Source of the DNA: [Mycobacterium] nativiensis
Lineage (GTDB): Bacteria; Actinomycetota; Actinomycetes; Mycobacteriales; Mycobacteriaceae
NCBI RefSeq assembly: GCF_020172685.1
Contig: NZ_CP083986.1
Span: 3,236,895-3,300,894 of the forward strand
Reading direction: 5' to 3'
DNA length: 64,000 nt
Shown piece by piece: positions 62,999-64,000 of this stretch (the first letter of the stretch is position 1; each line of letters opens with the position of its first letter). Below the pieces are notes generated by a model, which was not told the origin of the DNA, did no database searches, and worked only from the letters and a program-made list of their open reading frames with translations. The translations under genes were made by a program, and so were the position numbers.

Positions 62999-64000
62999 TC
63001 AGTCGCCCCACGGCTGACGCGGCGGGTCATAATCAAGTTCCCACGACCGCCAGGTGGGCCGCCAGTACGCGTCGGCCTCAGCTTCTCGTTGTCGGCGCTG
63101 CGCGAGTTGTTCGTCGATCTGGCGTTGTCGTTCAAAGGCTTTCAGTTCAGCCTCCCGAATGGCTTCCGCGAGCCGTGTGCGGGCCTCGGCTGGGCTGATG
63201 ATCGGGAGGCCGAGTGTGCGGGCGGTTGTATGCCGCGAGTCGGTGGCCTCCGGTGTTGAGGTGGCCAGCCACCGGACGGTCTTGGTGATGTTGACGGCGA
63301 GTCTGGCGCCGTAGGATTCGGCCTCCTTACGCAGGTCGATGATTTCGCTGTGATCACCGAGGATCGCGATGCGTAGACCCTGAAGGTAACGGGCTTCGGC
63401 CGACGGCGGGGGCTCGGCGCTGGCTTCGATGACGTGACGAAGTTCATCTGCTAGGTCGGTCAAACCAAGGGCGTCGGCGAGCAGATACATCTCCTTGCGG
63501 TCGGTGGCGGATAAAGCAGCCCAGTCGGAGCTGTGCTCGGGAAAGGCTGCTTCCCAGGCCTTCTGGTGAAGCTGTCGAAGCTGGGTACCGGTTAGTCGGG
63601 TCAGGCGGGCCTGGTCGGTGAGCGCAGCGGCTTCCTCATAGGTCAACCGGCCGTCTTCCGCGGCATCGGTGAGGACAGCCTGATACTGCAAGATCGCCGG
63701 TGGGTCACCGATTCGCACCACCGGTGACTGCGGGAATGCATCCAGAAGCTCCGCCACCGAGGCGCGGGAAAGCCCGACGGGTCGACAGCTGATGGCGCAC
63801 TGCCGCATGGGCACCGGTATGGCGGCGGGCGGGGCCTGCGTCAAGTACAGCCGGTGGGGTGACGTACGGAGCAGCCACAGCAGCACCTCGCGGACAGCGC
63901 GCGCATCACCGAGCGCGGTATGCCGCTGCTCATTCCAGCCTCCGGTGGCTGTTTTGTACATCGCCGTCAGGCTGAAGGCCCGCCCTTCGAGTTGCCGCCG
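62999..64000 (-). CDS. DnaQ-like exonuclease with BRCT-like C-terminus, 5' end missing
   Basis: The visible 333 codons run off the right edge. Translation from the edge reads RRQLEGRAFSLTAMYKTATG, then GWNEQRHTALGDARAV, the last motif (HxAxxDA) of a DEDDh 3'-5' exonuclease. The middle is a helical linker with DAAEDGRLTYEEAAALTDQAR. Residues near the C-terminus (RIAILGDHSEIIDLRKEAESYGARL then ITKTVRWLATSTPEATDS) fit a BRCT domain, followed by a charged Arg/Glu coil. Epsilon-like exonucleases with BRCT tails occur in actinobacteria. It is convergent with the HNH gene, 98 bp apart. Confidence 0.82.
   Translation of the reverse strand, partial: RRQLEGRAFSLTAMYKTATGGWNEQRHTALGDARAVREVLLWLLRTSPHRLYLTQAPPAAIPVPMRQCAISCRPVGLSRASVAELLDAFPQSPVVRIGDPPAILQYQAVLTDAAEDGRLTYEEAAALTDQARLTRLTGTQLRQLHQKAWEAAFPEHSSDWAALSATDRKEMYLLADALGLTDLADELRHVIEASAEPPPSAEARYLQGLRIAILGDHSEIIDLRKEAESYGARLAVNITKTVRWLATSTPEATDSRHTTARTLGLPIISPAEARTRLAEAIREAELKAFERQRQIDEQLAQRRQREAEADAYWRPTWRSWELDYDPPRQPWGD

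Overview
The window is high-GC mycobacterial chromosome. The backbone follows the gene order of M. tuberculosis H37Rv Rv2896c to Rv2927c, as remembered rather than searched: dprA, comM, yraN, a DUF2469 gene, rnhB, lepB, rplS, lppW, trmD, rimM, khpA, rpsP, an Rv2910c-like gene, dacB2, an Rv2915c-like gene, ffh, glnD, glnB, amt, ftsY, smc, acyP, an OsmC gene, fpg, rnc, a DUF177 gene and sepIVA. PE, PPE and PGRS-type proteins, two WS/DGAT acyltransferases and a 13E12-type DUF222/HNH gene also point to Mycobacterium in the broad sense. The species cannot be named from this alone.

Layout. Positions 1-2203 hold the 5' end of dprA, then comM and yraN. Positions 2326-12979 are an accessory block where H37Rv carries fdhD/fdhF. 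It contains a triple DUF190 protein, a GyrA-like/GNAT fusion and a six-gene lipid operon (SDR, fadE25-like, LipC-like esterase, two WS/DGATs, fadD). A divergent AraC regulator faces the operon, and two identical 11-bp repeats 21 bp apart lie between them. Positions 12998-22782 are the rnhB/lepB/rplS and rpsP/rimM/trmD translation block, cell-wall enzymes and ffh. Positions 23096-25445 hold a PE/PPE pair and a small secreted Cys-rich protein on the opposite strand. Positions 25898-30049 are the nitrogen operon amt-glnB-glnD.

Positions 30211-43961 are a second accessory block: an FAD oxidoreductase, TetR regulator, enoyl-CoA hydratase family protein, Sec-exported PGRS protein, Sec-exported PE-PPE-domain hydrolase, SDR, amidase, SRPBCC protein, Ski2-like helicase, Nudix hydrolase and GH6 glucanase. 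Positions 44025-49642 hold ftsY, smc, acyP and osmC. Positions 49695-52904 are a regulatory and stress insertion (NTF2-like protein, LuxR regulator, DJ-1/PfpI protein, PIG-L deacetylase). Positions 52945-55864 are fpg, rnc, DUF177 and sepIVA. purU follows sepIVA directly, although in H37Rv the PDIM/PGL locus separates these genes.

Positions 57547-61593 hold a guanidine-degradation-like operon: two DUF1989 carboxyguanidine deiminase-type subunits and a stand-alone carboxyltransferase domain of urea/guanidine carboxylase, with a divergent TetR regulator. It lacks the biotin carboxylase, biotin carrier and allophanate hydrolase parts. The window ends with a 13E12-family HNH gene and a partial DnaQ-like exonuclease with a BRCT-like tail.

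The most noteworthy items are the incomplete guanidine operon, the adjacent Sec-exported PGRS and PE-PPE proteins, the PE protein with a PPE-type tail, the AraC operator pair, the GyrA-like/GNAT fusion and the 95-nt amt/glnB overlap. No rRNA, tRNA, CRISPR array or complete insertion sequence was recognised.
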